A stretch of 64,000 nucleotides of DNA from Rhodococcus sp. X156 (GCF_004006015.1 NZ_CP034766.1:3659719-3723718), one strand, 5' to 3'. Shown: positions 27,479 to 39,437, counted from the stretch's first letter. Notes: generated by a model not told the origin, from the letters alone. Made by a program: numbers and translations.

Positions 27479-27811
27479 ATGACCGAGCCAACCACGGCCG
27501 GGACCCAGGCGACCCACGGCGAGCTGGGTGCCCCGCTGGTGACCAACAACCCGGACGAGAGCCGGTTCGAGCTGCGGGTGGACGGCAACCTGGTGGGGCT
27601 CGCCGACTACCGCGTGCACGCCGGCCGGATGGTGTTCACCCACACCGAGGTCGATCCCGGCCTGGGCGGTCGCGGGCTGGGCGGGGTGCTCATCGGCGCC
27701 GCCCTGGCCGAGGTGCGCAACCAGGGGCTCTCCGCCGATCCGCAGTGCTCCTTCGTCGACGACTACCTCAACCGGCACCCCGAGCACGCCGACCTGCGCC
27801 ACCGCCGCTGA
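27479..27811 (+). CDS. Small GNAT-family N-acetyltransferase (YidJ-like)
   Basis: A 110-residue acetyltransferase of the small GNAT class. The acetyl-CoA loop is GLGGRGLGGVLIGAAL (about 61-76), followed by the CSFVDDYLNRHPEHADL block that is conserved in this class. The substrate is unknown; some relatives modify small molecules or protein side chains. The ATG at 27479 is preceded by AGGAGG (27465-27470), better than the GTG at 27434. It is convergent with entF (21-bp gap). Confidence 0.82.
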   Translation: MTEPTTAGTQATHGELGAPLVTNNPDESRFELRVDGNLVGLADYRVHAGRMVFTHTEVDPGLGGRGLGGVLIGAALAEVRNQGLSADPQCSFVDDYLNRHPEHADLRHRR

Positions 27812-27832
27812 GCATGCTGGTCCCGCGGGCGC

Positions 27833-30800
27833 TCAGCCCAGGTGGGTGCTGAGCTCCGCGCCCACCACCTGCAGGTGCGGCGGGGCGATCACCTCGGCGT
27901 GGGTGCACGGCAGGTCCACCACGCGCACCGAGCCGGACACGTGGTCCTGCCAGCCGCGCGGGTCGAGCCAGTGCTCCCGGCGCGGCGCGGTGGCGGCGAA
28001 GAAGAGCACGTCGCCGTCGAAGTGCTGCGGTTGGTGCGCCCGCATCAGCTCGGTGTTGCTCACCACCACCGCCACCATGGCCGAGAGCACCTCCGGGCTC
28101 AGCTCGGCCATCGCGCTGTTGGCGGTGCGCAGGGCGGCCACCACGGTGGCGGTGTCCAGCGCGGGCACGGTCTCCGGGTCGATGCCGGCCATGGTCAGCA
28201 GCGCCCGCCGGGAGTCCTGCTCGTCGGGCAGCTCCAAGCCCTGCCACTGCTCGGCCGGGTAGGCGTCCAGCAGGGCCAGCAGGGCCACCTCCTGCCCGGC
28301 GGCGCGCAGCTGCACGGCCATGGCGTGGGCGACCGCTCCGCCGACCGACCAGCCCAGCAACCGGTAGGGACCCTCCGGCTGGCGGTGCTGCAGCAGCTGC
28401 ACGTAGCTGGCCGCCATCTCCTCCAGGGACGCGGGCAGGGCGTCGGTTCCGCCGGCGAGCCCGGCCGCCTGCAGGGCGTGCACCCCCACCTCGGGGGGCA
28501 GGTGCGGCAGCAGGCGGGTGTAGCACCAGCCCAGCCCGCCGGCCGGGTGCACGCACCACAGCGGGGCGGCGGTGCCCTCCCGCAAGGTCAGCACGCTGCC
28601 GGTGCCCGTGTCCCCGCTGCGCTCGCCGCCGTCTGCCAGCACCGCTGCCAGCCGTCGGGGGGTGGCGGCTCCCACCACCGCGCCCACGGAGACCTCCGTC
28701 CCGAGCGCCGCGGTCACGCTGCGGGCCAGCACCGCGGCGAGCAGGCTGTGTCCGCCGAGGTCGAAGAAGTTGTCGTCCGGACGCACCTGTCCGACGTCGA
28801 GCACCTCGGCGAACAGCCGGCAGAGCAGCTCGTCGCGCGGGGTGCCGGCCACCGTGTGCGCCCCGGTGGCCAGGGTGGGGGCGGGCAGCGCCGCGCGGTC
28901 CAGCTTGCCGTTGGCCGACAGCGGCAGCTCGTCGAGCACCACCACGGCGGTGGGCACCAGGTGCGCCGGCAGCTCTCGGCCCACCGCGGCCCGCAGGGCG
29001 CCGGGCAGGTCAGCTCCGGGCAGGTCAGCTCCGGGCTCCGCACCGTGGCTTGGCTCGGTCACCACGTAGCCCACCAGCCGCTGGTCGCCGGGGCGGTCCT
29101 CTCGCAGCAGGACCGCCGCGGCGGCCACCGCCGGCAGCCGCCGCAGCGCGCTCTCGACCTCGCCCAGCTCGATGCGCATGCCGCGCAGCTTCACCTGTCC
29201 GTCGGTGCGGCCCAGGTAGCGCAGCGCGCCGTCGCTGCGCCACTGGACCAGGTCCCCGGTGCGGTACATCCGCCCCGGGCCGAACGGGTCGGACAGGAAG
29301 CGCTCCGCGGTCAGCTCGGGGCGGTGGAGGTAGCCCTCGGCCAGCTGCACGCCGGCCAGGTACAGCTCACCGGTGACACCCACCGGGACCGGCCGCTGGT
29401 GGGCGTCCAGGACGTAGGTGCGGGTGTTCCACACCGGACGCCCGATCGGTGTCTCGGTGTCGTGTGGTCGGCACGTCCAGGCGGTGACGTCCACGGCAGC
29501 CTCGGTGGGCCCGTAGAGGTTGTGCAGGTCCACCCCGGGCAGGCTCCGCAGGAAACGTCCGGCCGACTCCACCGGCAGTGCCTCCCCGCTGCAGAACACC
29601 TGGCGCAGCACCACCGTGCAGCGCGACCGGGCTGCGGCGTCGCTGGCCAGCTCGTCCAGGAACAGCCGCAGCATGGACGGGACGAAGTGCACGGTGGTGA
29701 TCCGCTCGGCGCCGATGAGCTCGGCCAGGTAGCGGGGGTCTCGGTGCCCGCCCGGCTCGGCCAGCACCAGCACCGCCCCGGCGATGCTGGGCCAGAACAG
29801 CTCCCACACCGACACGTCGAAGCCGGACGGGGTCTTCTGCAGCACCCGGTCGGCCACGTCGATGGGGTAGGTGGCCTGCATCCACAGCAGCCGGTTGACG
29901 ATGGCCCGGTGGCTGACCACCACACCCTTGGGGTTTCCGGTGGAGCCGGAGGTGTAGATGACGTAGGCGGGGTCCTCCGGGCGCGGGTCCTCCGGCGAGG
30001 CTGCCGCAGCCGGGCCTGCGGGGATCGGATCTGCGGCGGCCAGGTCTGCGGCGGCCGGGTCCACGGTGGGCACGCCAGCAGCTGCGGCGACGTGGGCCAG
30101 CCCCACCTCGGCGGTGGTGACCAGGCAGGCGGGGCGGGCATCGGTCAGCAGGTAGGCCAGCCGCTGCTCGGGGTAGCCGGGGTCCAGCGGCAGGTAGGCG
30201 GCGCCGGCCTTGAGCACGGCGTGCAGGGTGACCAGCAGCTCGGGACCGCGCGGCAGCCCCACGGCCACCACCGTGCCCCGGCCCGCGCCGGTGGCCCGCA
30301 GCGCCGCGGCCAGCGCGTCGGAGCGCTGCGCCAGCTCGGCGTAGGTCAGCTCCCCACCCGCGCCCCGGACCGCCGGAGCGTGCGGGGTGCGCTCGGCCTG
30401 CTCGGCCAGCAGCGCCACCAACGTGGTGTCCGGCACCGGGTGGGCGGTGTCGTTCCAGCGGTGCAGCACGGTCTCGCGCTCCTCGGCGGTGAGCACCTCG
30501 ACCGTGCTGGCCGCCACCCCGGCGCCCTGCTCGCCCACGCTGCGCAGCAGCCCGAGCACCCGGTGCAGGTGGGCGGCGGGGGCGCTCGCGTCGTAGCAGG
30601 CGGGGTTGGCCTCCACCGACAGGCTCAGCGCCGGTCCCGCCGCGCGCTGGCGGCGCACCACGGTGAAGTGCAGGTCCTCCACCGGACCGGTGGAGAGCGT
30701 GTGGGAGGTGGCTGGAGCACCGCGGAAGGACAGCGTGGGGGCGTAGGCGATGACGTTGACCAGGGGGCCGAACAGCCGCTGGCCGGGCCCGGAGCGGCGC

Positions 30801-31879
30801 AGGTCACGGCGCAGCTGCTCGTAGCGGTAGTGGCGGTGCCGGGCCAGGCGACGGCGCTGGGCGGTGACCGTGGCGGCCACGTCGGCCACCGTGTCGTCGG
30901 GGGCCACCGGCACCGGGGTGGCGGCGATGTTCATGACCATGGCGGGGGTGCTGGCCCCCACTCCGCCCAGGCGGTTCATCTGCGGGATGCCCAGCACCGG
31001 CTGGCTGCTGGTCATCCGGTGCAGGTACACCGCGTGCACGGCGAAGAGCAGGTCCAGCCACGACGTCCCGGCCTCCTCGGCCGCGGCCTCGACGGCGGCC
31101 AGCTCCTCCGGGCCCAGCTCGGCGGTGGCGGACAGCGCCACGGCCGCGGGGGCAGCCGTGCCGTCGGTGAGGCTGCGGGCGGGCTCCACCTCGGCCAGCA
31201 TCTCGGTCCAGAACTCCCGGTCGGCGGTGGGCTGGTCGCTGGTGCGGTAGTCCTGCTCGGCGTCGAGCACCTGGGCGAAGCCGCCGTCGGGGCGCACCGG
31301 CACCGGCTCGCCCGCGCACAGGGCGGTGTAGGTCTCGGCCACCCGCTGCTCCAGCAGCGCCACGGCGTAGCCGTCGACGGCGAGGTGGTGTGCGCGCTGG
31401 TACCAGAGCACGTCGCCGCCGGGCAGCACCAGCAGCGCTGCGCCGTAGAGCGGGTTGGCCAGCGCGCCGGGCAGCGGGGCGGCGGTGCTGTCCAGCTGGG
31501 CCGGGCGCGCGAGGTCGGCGTGCATCCACTCCAGCGCCGCCGCGTGCGCGGCCGGTCGGTCGACGTGCCCGGTGAGGTCGACCACCTCCACCCGGGCGGG
31601 CACCGGCGGGCCCACCTGCTGCCAGGGCTCACCGTCGGCGCCGGTGCCCAGCACCAGCCGCAGGCTCTCGGTCTCGCTGCTGACCAGCCGGATGGCCTCG
31701 CGCAGCGCGGCCAGGTCCACCGGTGCGGGGATCTCCACGTACGCCGCGGTGGACAGCGCGGGGCTCGTCGGGTCCAGGCAGTGCGCCATCCACAGCGCCA
31801 GCTGCGCCTCGGTCAGCGGGCGGCGCAGCGGCCCAGCCGGCGAGGGGGTGGGTGACGGGGCGTCCAGGGTGGTGCTCAT
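27833..31879 (-). CDS. entF: EntF-like nonribosomal peptide synthetase (C-A-PCP-TE), serine-specific
   Basis: The last enzyme of the siderophore operon: it loads an amino acid, joins it to the aryl acid brought by EntB and releases the product. The 1348 residues form one module: condensation (HHLAVDG near 164), adenylation (YTSGSTGNPKG near 639), carrier (DLGGHSLLA, Ser near 1042) and thioesterase (GWSVGG near 1175, His in PCTHAEV). The specificity residues read from FDVSVWE, THFVPS-like VHFVPS, VFCSGEAL and NLYGPTEAAVDV match E. coli EntF, so serine is predicted. The order and size match EntF and differ from the two-module DhbF of bacillibactin. A short duplication encodes GADLP twice in the linker near residue 950. 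No MbtH-like partner is in the window. Confidence 0.93.
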   Translation of the reverse strand: MSTTLDAPSPTPSPAGPLRRPLTEAQLALWMAHCLDPTSPALSTAAYVEIPAPVDLAALREAIRLVSSETESLRLVLGTGADGEPWQQVGPPVPARVEVVDLTGHVDRPAAHAAALEWMHADLARPAQLDSTAAPLPGALANPLYGAALLVLPGGDVLWYQRAHHLAVDGYAVALLEQRVAETYTALCAGEPVPVRPDGGFAQVLDAEQDYRTSDQPTADREFWTEMLAEVEPARSLTDGTAAPAAVALSATAELGPEELAAVEAAAEEAGTSWLDLLFAVHAVYLHRMTSSQPVLGIPQMNRLGGVGASTPAMVMNIAATPVPVAPDDTVADVAATVTAQRRRLARHRHYRYEQLRRDLRRSGPGQRLFGPLVNVIAYAPTLSFRGAPATSHTLSTGPVEDLHFTVVRRQRAAGPALSLSVEANPACYDASAPAAHLHRVLGLLRSVGEQGAGVAASTVEVLTAEERETVLHRWNDTAHPVPDTTLVALLAEQAERTPHAPAVRGAGGELTYAELAQRSDALAAALRATGAGRGTVVAVGLPRGPELLVTLHAVLKAGAAYLPLDPGYPEQRLAYLLTDARPACLVTTAEVGLAHVAAAAGVPTVDPAAADLAAADPIPAGPAAAASPEDPRPEDPAYVIYTSGSTGNPKGVVVSHRAIVNRLLWMQATYPIDVADRVLQKTPSGFDVSVWELFWPSIAGAVLVLAEPGGHRDPRYLAELIGAERITTVHFVPSMLRLFLDELASDAAARSRCTVVLRQVFCSGEALPVESAGRFLRSLPGVDLHNLYGPTEAAVDVTAWTCRPHDTETPIGRPVWNTRTYVLDAHQRPVPVGVTGELYLAGVQLAEGYLHRPELTAERFLSDPFGPGRMYRTGDLVQWRSDGALRYLGRTDGQVKLRGMRIELGEVESALRRLPAVAAAAVLLREDRPGDQRLVGYVVTEPSHGAEPGADLPGADLPGALRAAVGRELPAHLVPTAVVVLDELPLSANGKLDRAALPAPTLATGAHTVAGTPRDELLCRLFAEVLDVGQVRPDDNFFDLGGHSLLAAVLARSVTAALGTEVSVGAVVGAATPRRLAAVLADGGERSGDTGTGSVLTLREGTAAPLWCVHPAGGLGWCYTRLLPHLPPEVGVHALQAAGLAGGTDALPASLEEMAASYVQLLQHRQPEGPYRLLGWSVGGAVAHAMAVQLRAAGQEVALLALLDAYPAEQWQGLELPDEQDSRRALLTMAGIDPETVPALDTATVVAALRTANSAMAELSPEVLSAMVAVVVSNTELMRAHQPQHFDGDVLFFAATAPRREHWLDPRGWQDHVSGSVRVVDLPCTHAEVIAPPHLQVVGAELSTHLG

Positions 31880-31897
31880 CGGTACCGGCTCTCCTGC

Positions 31898-32857
31898 TCA
31901 GTGCTGGAGCACGGCGTGCCAGGACCGCACGGTCGGCGTCTCGGACAGCTCGGCGAAGCTCACCGTGGTGCCCGCAGCCACGGTGGACTCCACCAGGCTC
32001 ATCAGGCGGATGGAGTCCAGCCCCAGGTCCACCAGGTTGTCGTCGTAGTCGATGCTCTCCGCGGGCTCGCCGAGCAGCGCGGCCACCCGGTCCCGCAGCG
32101 CGTCCAGCCCGGCCGTGTCGGTCTCGGTGGCGCTCTCGCGGGATCCGTCGCCCAGCTCGGTGAGCAGCTGGTCGGTGTCCAGGACGCGGGCGCAGCGGCG
32201 GGCGGCGTAGGACAACGCGCTGGCGTGGTCGTCGCGGCTGAAGTCGGCCACCGCGTCGGCGACCAGGAACGCCTGCACGTCGTCCATGAACGCCTCGGTG
32301 GCCGTGACCTGGCAGCCGATGTGGGCGTAGACGCCGGTGATGAGCAGCTGGTCGCGGCCCCACTCCCGCATCAGCTCCCGCAGCGGGGTGCGCTGGAAGG
32401 CGCTGTAGCGCCACTTGGTGAGCACGGTGTCCTCGCTGGTCGGGGCCAGCTCGGCCACCACGTCCGGGGCCCCGCCGGCAGCGGACAGGCCCGGACCCCA
32501 GAAGTCGGTGAGCAGGGCGCGCTCGGCGGGGTCCTGGTCGCCGGGCTGGCAGGTGAACACCACCGGGATGCCGGCCGCCGTGGCGGCCTCGCGCAGCTGG
32601 CGGATGCGCGGGACCACGCTGGCCAGCGGTTCCTGCCCGCGGGGGAAGACGTCGACGAAGTGGTTCTGCATGTCGTGCACCAGCAGCACCGCGCGGGCGG
32701 GGTCGGCCGGCCAGCTGACCTTGTTGGCGGGGGCGTCGGCCGCGGTGGGCGGGACGTAGCTGGCGATGGTGGGCAGGCCGCTGGGCCGGGTGGCCGTGCT
32801 GGTGGGGAGGGTGCTGGCGGGGAGGGTGCTGGTGCTCGTCTGCTGCGAGGTGCTCAT
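31898..32857 (-). CDS. entB: Isochorismatase with aryl carrier domain (EntB/DhbB)
   Basis: A bifunctional 319-residue protein. Residues about 50-215 are the isochorismatase that gives 2,3-dihydro-2,3-dihydroxybenzoate, with Asp62 in LLVHDMQNHF, the TKWRYSAF block near 145 and GVYAHIGC near 175. Residues about 245-319 are the aryl carrier domain; DLGLDSIRLM holds the serine for the phosphopantetheine arm near residue 281. The first 40 residues are a Ser/Thr/Pro-rich tail encoded by short repeats. It lies 18 bases before entF and 32 bases after entE. A phosphopantetheinyl transferase must come from elsewhere in the genome. Confidence 0.93.
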   Translation of the reverse strand: MSTSQQTSTSTLPASTLPTSTATRPSGLPTIASYVPPTAADAPANKVSWPADPARAVLLVHDMQNHFVDVFPRGQEPLASVVPRIRQLREAATAAGIPVVFTCQPGDQDPAERALLTDFWGPGLSAAGGAPDVVAELAPTSEDTVLTKWRYSAFQRTPLRELMREWGRDQLLITGVYAHIGCQVTATEAFMDDVQAFLVADAVADFSRDDHASALSYAARRCARVLDTDQLLTELGDGSRESATETDTAGLDALRDRVAALLGEPAESIDYDDNLVDLGLDSIRLMSLVESTVAAGTTVSFAELSETPTVRSWHAVLQH

Positions 32858-32889
32858 GCGGGGCTCCTTCGGGCGTCAGGTGAGGTCGG

Positions 32890-34559
<1,670 letters not shown>

Positions 34560-34563
<4 letters not shown>

Positions 34564-35759
34564 AGCGAGTGCTCGATCCCGAGCGCGGTCAGCATGGTCT
34601 GGAACTTGGCGCCGGTCTCGGCCGCCTCGGCCGCGGGCGTCGAGCCGGCGACCACCCCGGCGCCGGCGTACAGCCGCATCCCAGTGCCCGCGGTCTCCGC
34701 GCAGCGGATGGCCACCGTCCACTCGCCGTCGCCGTCGGCGTCCACCCAGCCCGCTGCACCAGCGAACAGGCCGCGGCCGAAGGGCTCGAGGCGCTCGATG
34801 GCCGTGGCAGCCGGGGCGGGCGGCAGCCCGCAGACCGCCGGGGTGGGGTGCAGCGCCACGGCCAGGTCCAGCGCGGTGGTGGCCGGGTCGGCCAGGGTGC
34901 CGGTGATACGGCTGGCCAGGTGCCACATCGAGGCGGTGCCCACCACCACCGGGGTGGGCGTCACCAGCGTGGTGGTGCACAGCGGGCTCAGCACCGCGGC
35001 GACGTCGTCGGCGACGATGGCGTGCTCGTGCAGGTCCTTGGCCGACACCAGCAGCGCCTCGCGGCGGCGGCGGTCCTCCACCGGGTCGCTGCTGCGCGGC
35101 GAGGACCCGGCCAGCGGGGTGGCGGTGACGGTGGTGCCGGCGCGGGAGACCAGCAGCTCGGGGCTGCACCCGACGAAGGCAGTTCCGGCGCGGGTGGGCA
35201 CGGCATAGGCGTAGCCGGTGGCGTCGCCGCGCAGCAGTGCGCGCAACAGGGTGGGCACGTCGATGGGGGTGTCGCCCCGCACGTCCAGGGCGCGGGCCAG
35301 CACGATCTTGTCCAGCGTCTCCGCACCGATGAGCGCCAGCCCCTCGGCCACTGCGCTCTCGTAGTCGGCGACGGCCGGCACCGGGCGCACCTGCCAGTGC
35401 TGGTCCACCGCAGGTGCGGTGACGGGCGCGTCCAGCGCTGGGTCCACCGTCCACAGGCGCTCGGGCACGAACAGCTCGGCGGGCTCGGCGGCGGAGAACG
35501 GGATGGCCCCCACCACGGTGCCCACCCCACCGCGGTCGGCGGCCGCGCGGGCCGCAGCCGTCGCGACCCGGCCGAGGGCGGCGCGCGCCGTGTCGGCGGG
35601 CAGCTCGGTGTGGCGTCCCCTGGCCAGCAGGCAGCGGCGGGCGGAGCGGAAGAACAGGTCGTCGGCGGTGTAGGTGTCGAGCAGGTCGGCGCAGGTCCGG
35701 GGCTGCTCGGCCACGGAGCCGGGGTTCCGCGCGGGTGCTGCGGTGGTGGGCTGGGGCAC
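34560..35759 (-). CDS. entC: Isochorismate synthase (EntC/DhbC)
   Basis: It turns chorismate into isochorismate, the entry step to 2,3-dihydroxybenzoate. The 399-residue protein has the chorismate-fold blocks [13 protein letters not shown] (about 207-219), [19 protein letters not shown], the [13 protein letters not shown] block, and [21 protein letters not shown] near 335-355. The lysine in [10 protein letters not shown] (about 160) is the general base. The GTG start at 35759 has AAAGGA five bases upstream. It follows entA after 27 bases. Confidence 0.93.
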
Positions 35760-35786
35760 GAGGGTCCTTTCGGTGCAGGGCAGTCG

Positions 35787-36563
35787 TCAGCTGGCGAGCG
35801 AGGCGCCGCCGTCGACCCGGAGGTCGTGCATGGTGATGTGGGAGGCGGCGTCGGAGAGCAGGAAGACGACGGCCTGGGCGACAGCCTCGGGATCAGCCAC
35901 CCGGCCGAGCGGGATGCCGATCTTGTGCTGGGCGACGGTGCCCTCGACCAGGGCGTCGGGGCCGGCGCCGTCGAGCATCCGGCGCAGCATCGGGGTGTCG
36001 GTGGACCCGGGGGAGACCACGTTGGCGCGCACTCCCGCCGCCGCGAGCTCGAGGCCGAGCACCTTGGTGTACATCGCGGCTGCGGCCTTGGACGCGCAGT
36101 AGGCCGCCATCCCCACCCGGGGCACTGCGCCGGCGTTGGAGCCGACGGTGACGATCGCGCCGGTCCCCCGCCCCGCCATCCGTTGCCCGACGGCGCGACT
36201 GACGTGCATGACGCCGGTGGTGTTCACCGCGAAGGTGGCCGCCCAGCTGTCGTCGTCGAGCTCCAGGGCCGGGCTGCTGGCGTGCAGCACCCCGGCCACG
36301 TTGGCCAGCATTGTGATAGGTCCCAGCTCGTCCTCGACGAGTGCGACTCGGTGCTCCACATCTTCTGCACTGGTGACGTCGAGAGCGACGGAATGCACCC
36401 GGCCGGACAGCTCGGACGCCATTTCTGGCGGCTCTCGATCGCCGGCCACGACAATGGCGCCGGAGTCGGCGAGCGCCCGCACCACGGCACTTCCGATGCC
36501 GCCCGCCGCGCCCGTCACCACCGCCAGCGGACGGGGTGCAGCGACGCGAGCCTGACCAATCAT
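35787..36563 (-). CDS. entA: 2,3-Dihydro-2,3-dihydroxybenzoate dehydrogenase (EntA/DhbA)
   Basis: An SDR of 258 residues that oxidises the EntB product to 2,3-dihydroxybenzoate with NAD. It has [12 protein letters not shown] (about 16-27), catalytic serine in VGSNAGAV and YCASK near 154. The end [15 protein letters not shown] matches EntA-type tails. I start at ATG 36563, with GGAG seven bases upstream. A TTG at 36605 would add 14 residues without support. It is the first gene of the operon; the iron box lies 59 bases before this start. Confidence 0.9.
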   Translation of the reverse strand: MIGQARVAAPRPLAVVTGAAGGIGSAVVRALADSGAIVVAGDREPPEMASELSGRVHSVALDVTSAEDVEHRVALVEDELGPITMLANVAGVLHASSPALELDDDSWAATFAVNTTGVMHVSRAVGQRMAGRGTGAIVTVGSNAGAVPRVGMAAYCASKAAAAMYTKVLGLELAAAGVRANVVSPGSTDTPMLRRMLDGAGPDALVEGTVAQHKIGIPLGRVADPEAVAQAVVFLLSDAASHITMHDLRVDGGASLAS

Positions 36564-36621
36564 GTTGGGCTCCAGCTCCTGTGCGGTCGGCGCCGCGCTC
36601 GGCAACGAATGGGTAACAGTC

Positions 36622-36640
36622 AGAGGTTAGGCTAACCTAA
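36622..36640. promoter_or_regulatory. IdeR/DtxR iron box of the siderophore operon
   Basis: The site matches 17 of 19 positions of the IdeR/DtxR consensus TTAGGTTAGGCTAACCTAA; the two mismatches are at the left end. It is the only such site I found in the window. With iron, the repressor would bind here and shut off entA-entC-entE-entB-entF. Confidence 0.88.
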
Positions 36641-36733
36641 ACCGACGTGAGCGTCCATTCCCGCCGAGGGAGTGCACTGAGGACCCCGCCGCACCGGTGT
36701 TTCTGCCGGAGCGTCACCCGCCCGCAAAGAAGA

Positions 36734-36775
36734 GCCCGCCGCGCGGCGGCACTGGGCCGTGGTCGCGCGGCGGGC
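36734..36775 (-). terminator. Terminator after the monooxygenase gene
   Basis: Perfect 12-base arms (36734-36745 and 36764-36775) enclose an 18-base loop. On the minus strand the hairpin is followed by CTCTTCTTT. It separates the small monooxygenase gene from the iron-regulated promoter. Confidence 0.6.
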
Positions 36776-36820
36776 AGGTGAGGTCACTCAGCAGAGCGGC
36801 GGCCCGGATCGAGCCGCCCT

Positions 36821-37141
36821 TCAGACGGTCAGCTCGCCCATCTCCGACCAGCTGGTGCCGTCCACCTCGACGTTGATGATCTCCGGTGTCTTCACCAGCA
36901 GCGGCTGCATCAGGGTCATCGCGTCCTGGAAGTGCTGCGAGCTGACGTGGGCGGAGCCGGCCGGACCGTCGCGGAAGGCCTCCACCAAGACGTACTGGTC
37001 GGGGTTGTCCACGCTGCGCGACCAGTCGAACCACAGGTTGCCGGCCTCGGCGCGGGTGGCTTGGGTGAAGCCGTCCACAGTGCTGATCCACTGCTCGCTG
37101 TGCTCGGGCCGGACGGTGAACTTGACGACGATGAAGATCAT
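36821..37141 (-). CDS. Antibiotic-biosynthesis-monooxygenase (ABM) domain protein
   Basis: A 106-residue single-domain protein with a ferredoxin-like fold. The block IFIVVKFTVRPEHSEQWIST at the N terminus, FDWSRSVDNPDQYVLVEAF in the middle and HVSSQHFQDAM near 67-77 are typical of YgiN-like quinol monooxygenases. These act without a cofactor on quinols; a few in this superfamily degrade heme, but heme-binding residues are not evident here. It stands before the siderophore operon but has its own terminator, so a link to iron is not shown. Confidence 0.78.
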   Translation of the reverse strand: MIFIVVKFTVRPEHSEQWISTVDGFTQATRAEAGNLWFDWSRSVDNPDQYVLVEAFRDGPAGSAHVSSQHFQDAMTLMQPLLVKTPEIINVEVDGTSWSEMGELTV

Positions 37142-37188
37142 GAGGACATCGTCGTCGGCGCGCGCCCCGATCGCCAGTCGCGGGGGAC

Positions 37189-37572
37189 CTAGCGCCGGCC
37201 GTACCGGGCTTCGTAGGCCTCGCGGTCAGACTGGTGCAGCGCCGCCGCCCTCGCTGACTGCAGGTCCGGGGGGAGGCCGTTCATCTCCAGCCGGCGCGCA
37301 CGGTTCTGGTCCATGTACGACACCGTGTAGAAGGTGCTCAGCAGCAGCGCGAGCAGCACCATCAGCGCCCGCACCCAGAACGGGCCGGGAAAGAGCAGGA
37401 ACACCACGAAGATCGGTGAGTAGGCCAGCTCGGACCGCAGCACGTGCCTGATCGCCGCGTGCGGGCCGGTCAGGTCGTGGCGGACCCAGTCCCGCAGCTC
37501 GGCCGGCAACGGTCGGCCAACCATGTACGTCAACCACTGCCACACGGTCGGTCGACGGCGCGCCTCAGTCAT
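37189..37572 (-). CDS. DUF5313-type membrane protein
   Basis: A 127-residue protein with two adjacent membrane helices (about residues 52-90). The blocks RPTVWQWLTYMVGRPLP and LRDWVRHDLTGPHAA at the N terminus and YTVSYMDQNRARRLEMNGLP after the helices are the pattern I know from DUF5313 proteins of mycobacteria and relatives. No function is known. I use ATG at 37572, after GGAGA, rather than the start nine codons upstream. Confidence 0.7.
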   Translation of the reverse strand: MTEARRRPTVWQWLTYMVGRPLPAELRDWVRHDLTGPHAAIRHVLRSELAYSPIFVVFLLFPGPFWVRALMVLLALLLSTFYTVSYMDQNRARRLEMNGLPPDLQSARAAALHQSDREAYEARYGRR

Positions 37573-37611
37573 CACGTCTCCATCGTCCCACCAGGTCAAG
37601 CACGGGAGCGA

Positions 37612-39135
37612 TCAGGCGGACAGCTGCTCCGCCTGGCGGTCGGTGTCGAGCTCCAGCTCCGCGGCGGTGGTGGAGTGCACCGTCTTCAGCAGCTCGGGGT
37701 GCTCGGCCAGCTTCTTGCCGTAGGAGGGAACCATGGTCTCCAGCTGCGGCTTCCAGCCGTCGATCTTGTCCGGGAAGCACTGCGTGAGCAGCCGGATCAT
37801 CACCGGCACCGCGGTGGAGGCACCCGGAGAGGCGCCCAGCAGGGCCGCGACGGTGCCGTCGGCGGAGTGCACCAGCTCGGTGCCGAACTGCAGCACCCCG
37901 CGGGTCTCGGTGCCGGGCTTGATCACCTGCACGCGCTGACCGGCGGTGACCAGCTCCCAGTCCTCGAGCTTGGCGGTGGGCACGAAGTTCTGCAGGGTCT
38001 TGAGCCGCGCCTTGGGGGTCTGCAGCAGCTGGCCGATCAGGTAGATCACCAGGCTCAGGTTGTGCAGTGCCACCGAGAGCATCGGGATGAGGTTGTTGGG
38101 CTTCACCGAGGACGGCAGGTCCAGGACGGAGCCGTTCTTGAGGAACTTCGGCGAGAAGCCGGCGTAGGGGCCGAACAGCAGGTCGCGCTGGCCGTCGATC
38201 ACGCGGGTGTCCAGGTGCGGGACGGACATCGGCGGGGCGCCGACCTCCTCCTGGCCGTAGACCTTGGCGTGGTGCTGGGCCACGACCTCGGGGTTGGTGC
38301 AGCGCAGGAAGCGGCCGCCGACCGGGAACCCGGCCAGGCCCTTGCCCTCGGGGATGCCCGACTTCTGCAGCAGGTGCAGGGCACCGCCGCCAGAGCCGAT
38401 GAACACGAAGCGGGCCGAGACGGTCTTGCGCTCGCCGGTGCTGAGGTCCTTGACCGTGACGTTCCAGCCACCCTGGGGGCGACGCTTGAGGTTGCGCACC
38501 TCGTGGCGCACCTGCACCGACGCGCCGGACTCCTCCAGGTAGCTGATGAGCTGGCGGGTCAGGGCGCCGAAGTTGACGTCGGTACCGGTTTCCACCCGCG
38601 TCATGGCAATGGGCTCAGAAGGGTCGCGGTCGACCATCATCAATGGCGCCCACTTGGCGATGATCTCCGGATCCTCGGTGTACTCCATGCCCTCGAACAA
38701 CGGGTGGTCATGGAGCAGCTCATAACGCTTGCGGAGAAAGGCGACGGACTTTTCCCCGCGCACGAAGCTGTTGTGCGGAACGGGGTTGATGAACTCCTTG
38801 GGCTTGCTGATCAGGCCACTGTCGACCAGGTATGCCCAGAACTGCTTGGAGACCTGCAGCTCCTCGTTGATCGAGAGCGCCTTGGTGATGTCGATGCTGC
38901 CGTCGGGCTTCTGCGGCGTGTAGTTCAGCTCGCAGAGGGCGGAGTGTCCGGTGCCGGCGTTGTTCCAGGCGTCAGAGCTTTCCTGCGCAACAGCATCCAG
39001 CCGCTCGTAGACGGAGATGGACCAGTCCGGCTGCAGCTGCTTGATCATGGCGCCCAGCGTGGCGCTCATGATTCCGCCGCCGATGAGAATGACGTCCTGG
39101 TCTACGTCTGCCTCGGTGCCCGTGGTGTTCTGCAT
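37612..39135 (-). CDS. mqo: Malate:quinone oxidoreductase
   Basis: A 507-residue FAD enzyme bound to the inner face of the membrane that oxidises malate to oxaloacetate and passes the electrons to quinone. The FAD-binding N terminus is [20 protein letters not shown] (about 15-34). [20 protein letters not shown] (about 52-71), the [19 protein letters not shown] block (about 250-268) and [14 protein letters not shown] near 426 are family signatures. The length is normal. The start is ATG at 39135 with GAGGG upstream. It lies 39 bases before the DUF5313 gene on the same strand side and looks independently transcribed. Confidence 0.95.
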   Translation of the reverse strand: MQNTTGTEADVDQDVILIGGGIMSATLGAMIKQLQPDWSISVYERLDAVAQESSDAWNNAGTGHSALCELNYTPQKPDGSIDITKALSINEELQVSKQFWAYLVDSGLISKPKEFINPVPHNSFVRGEKSVAFLRKRYELLHDHPLFEGMEYTEDPEIIAKWAPLMMVDRDPSEPIAMTRVETGTDVNFGALTRQLISYLEESGASVQVRHEVRNLKRRPQGGWNVTVKDLSTGERKTVSARFVFIGSGGGALHLLQKSGIPEGKGLAGFPVGGRFLRCTNPEVVAQHHAKVYGQEEVGAPPMSVPHLDTRVIDGQRDLLFGPYAGFSPKFLKNGSVLDLPSSVKPNNLIPMLSVALHNLSLVIYLIGQLLQTPKARLKTLQNFVPTAKLEDWELVTAGQRVQVIKPGTETRGVLQFGTELVHSADGTVAALLGASPGASTAVPVMIRLLTQCFPDKIDGWKPQLETMVPSYGKKLAEHPELLKTVHSTTAAELELDTDRQAEQLSA

Positions 39136-39437
39136 CTTGCCCTCCGCGTTGTCCAGGCGCGATGCTCAGCGTTGTTCCTCGCGCAGCACAGCAGCGTGCG
39201 AAAAGATCGTGACGACGCCAACACCTTCGTGCCTGCTTTACGTTCTAGCCCGTGGCGGCAAACGGTCAGAGCTCTCCCAGGAGAACAACTGTTGCCTGAA
39301 GTAAAGGCTAGTGCAGGCGTGCCAGCAGGTCACCCCGAAGGGGGATGACTCCGGTCACACCAATGGTGACCCAGGCCACGACGCCGCGTTTCGACAACGG
39401 CTCCCGCGAGGTGTCGCGCAAGGCTACCTCGGCGTTC
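39136..39437. other. Intergenic region upstream of mqo
   Basis: No gene is supported in these 302 bases. The DNA is clearly less GC-rich near 39200-39310 than the flanking genes, which fits the mqo promoter on the minus strand, but I cannot fix its hexamers. A weak inverted repeat GGTCAC/GTGACC (39353-39371) may end the calcium-repeat gene. Confidence 0.4.

Noticed and set aside
27842..31855. 1337-codon open frame on the plus strand
   Set aside because: Antisense shadow of entF; Gly/His/Gln-rich without domains.
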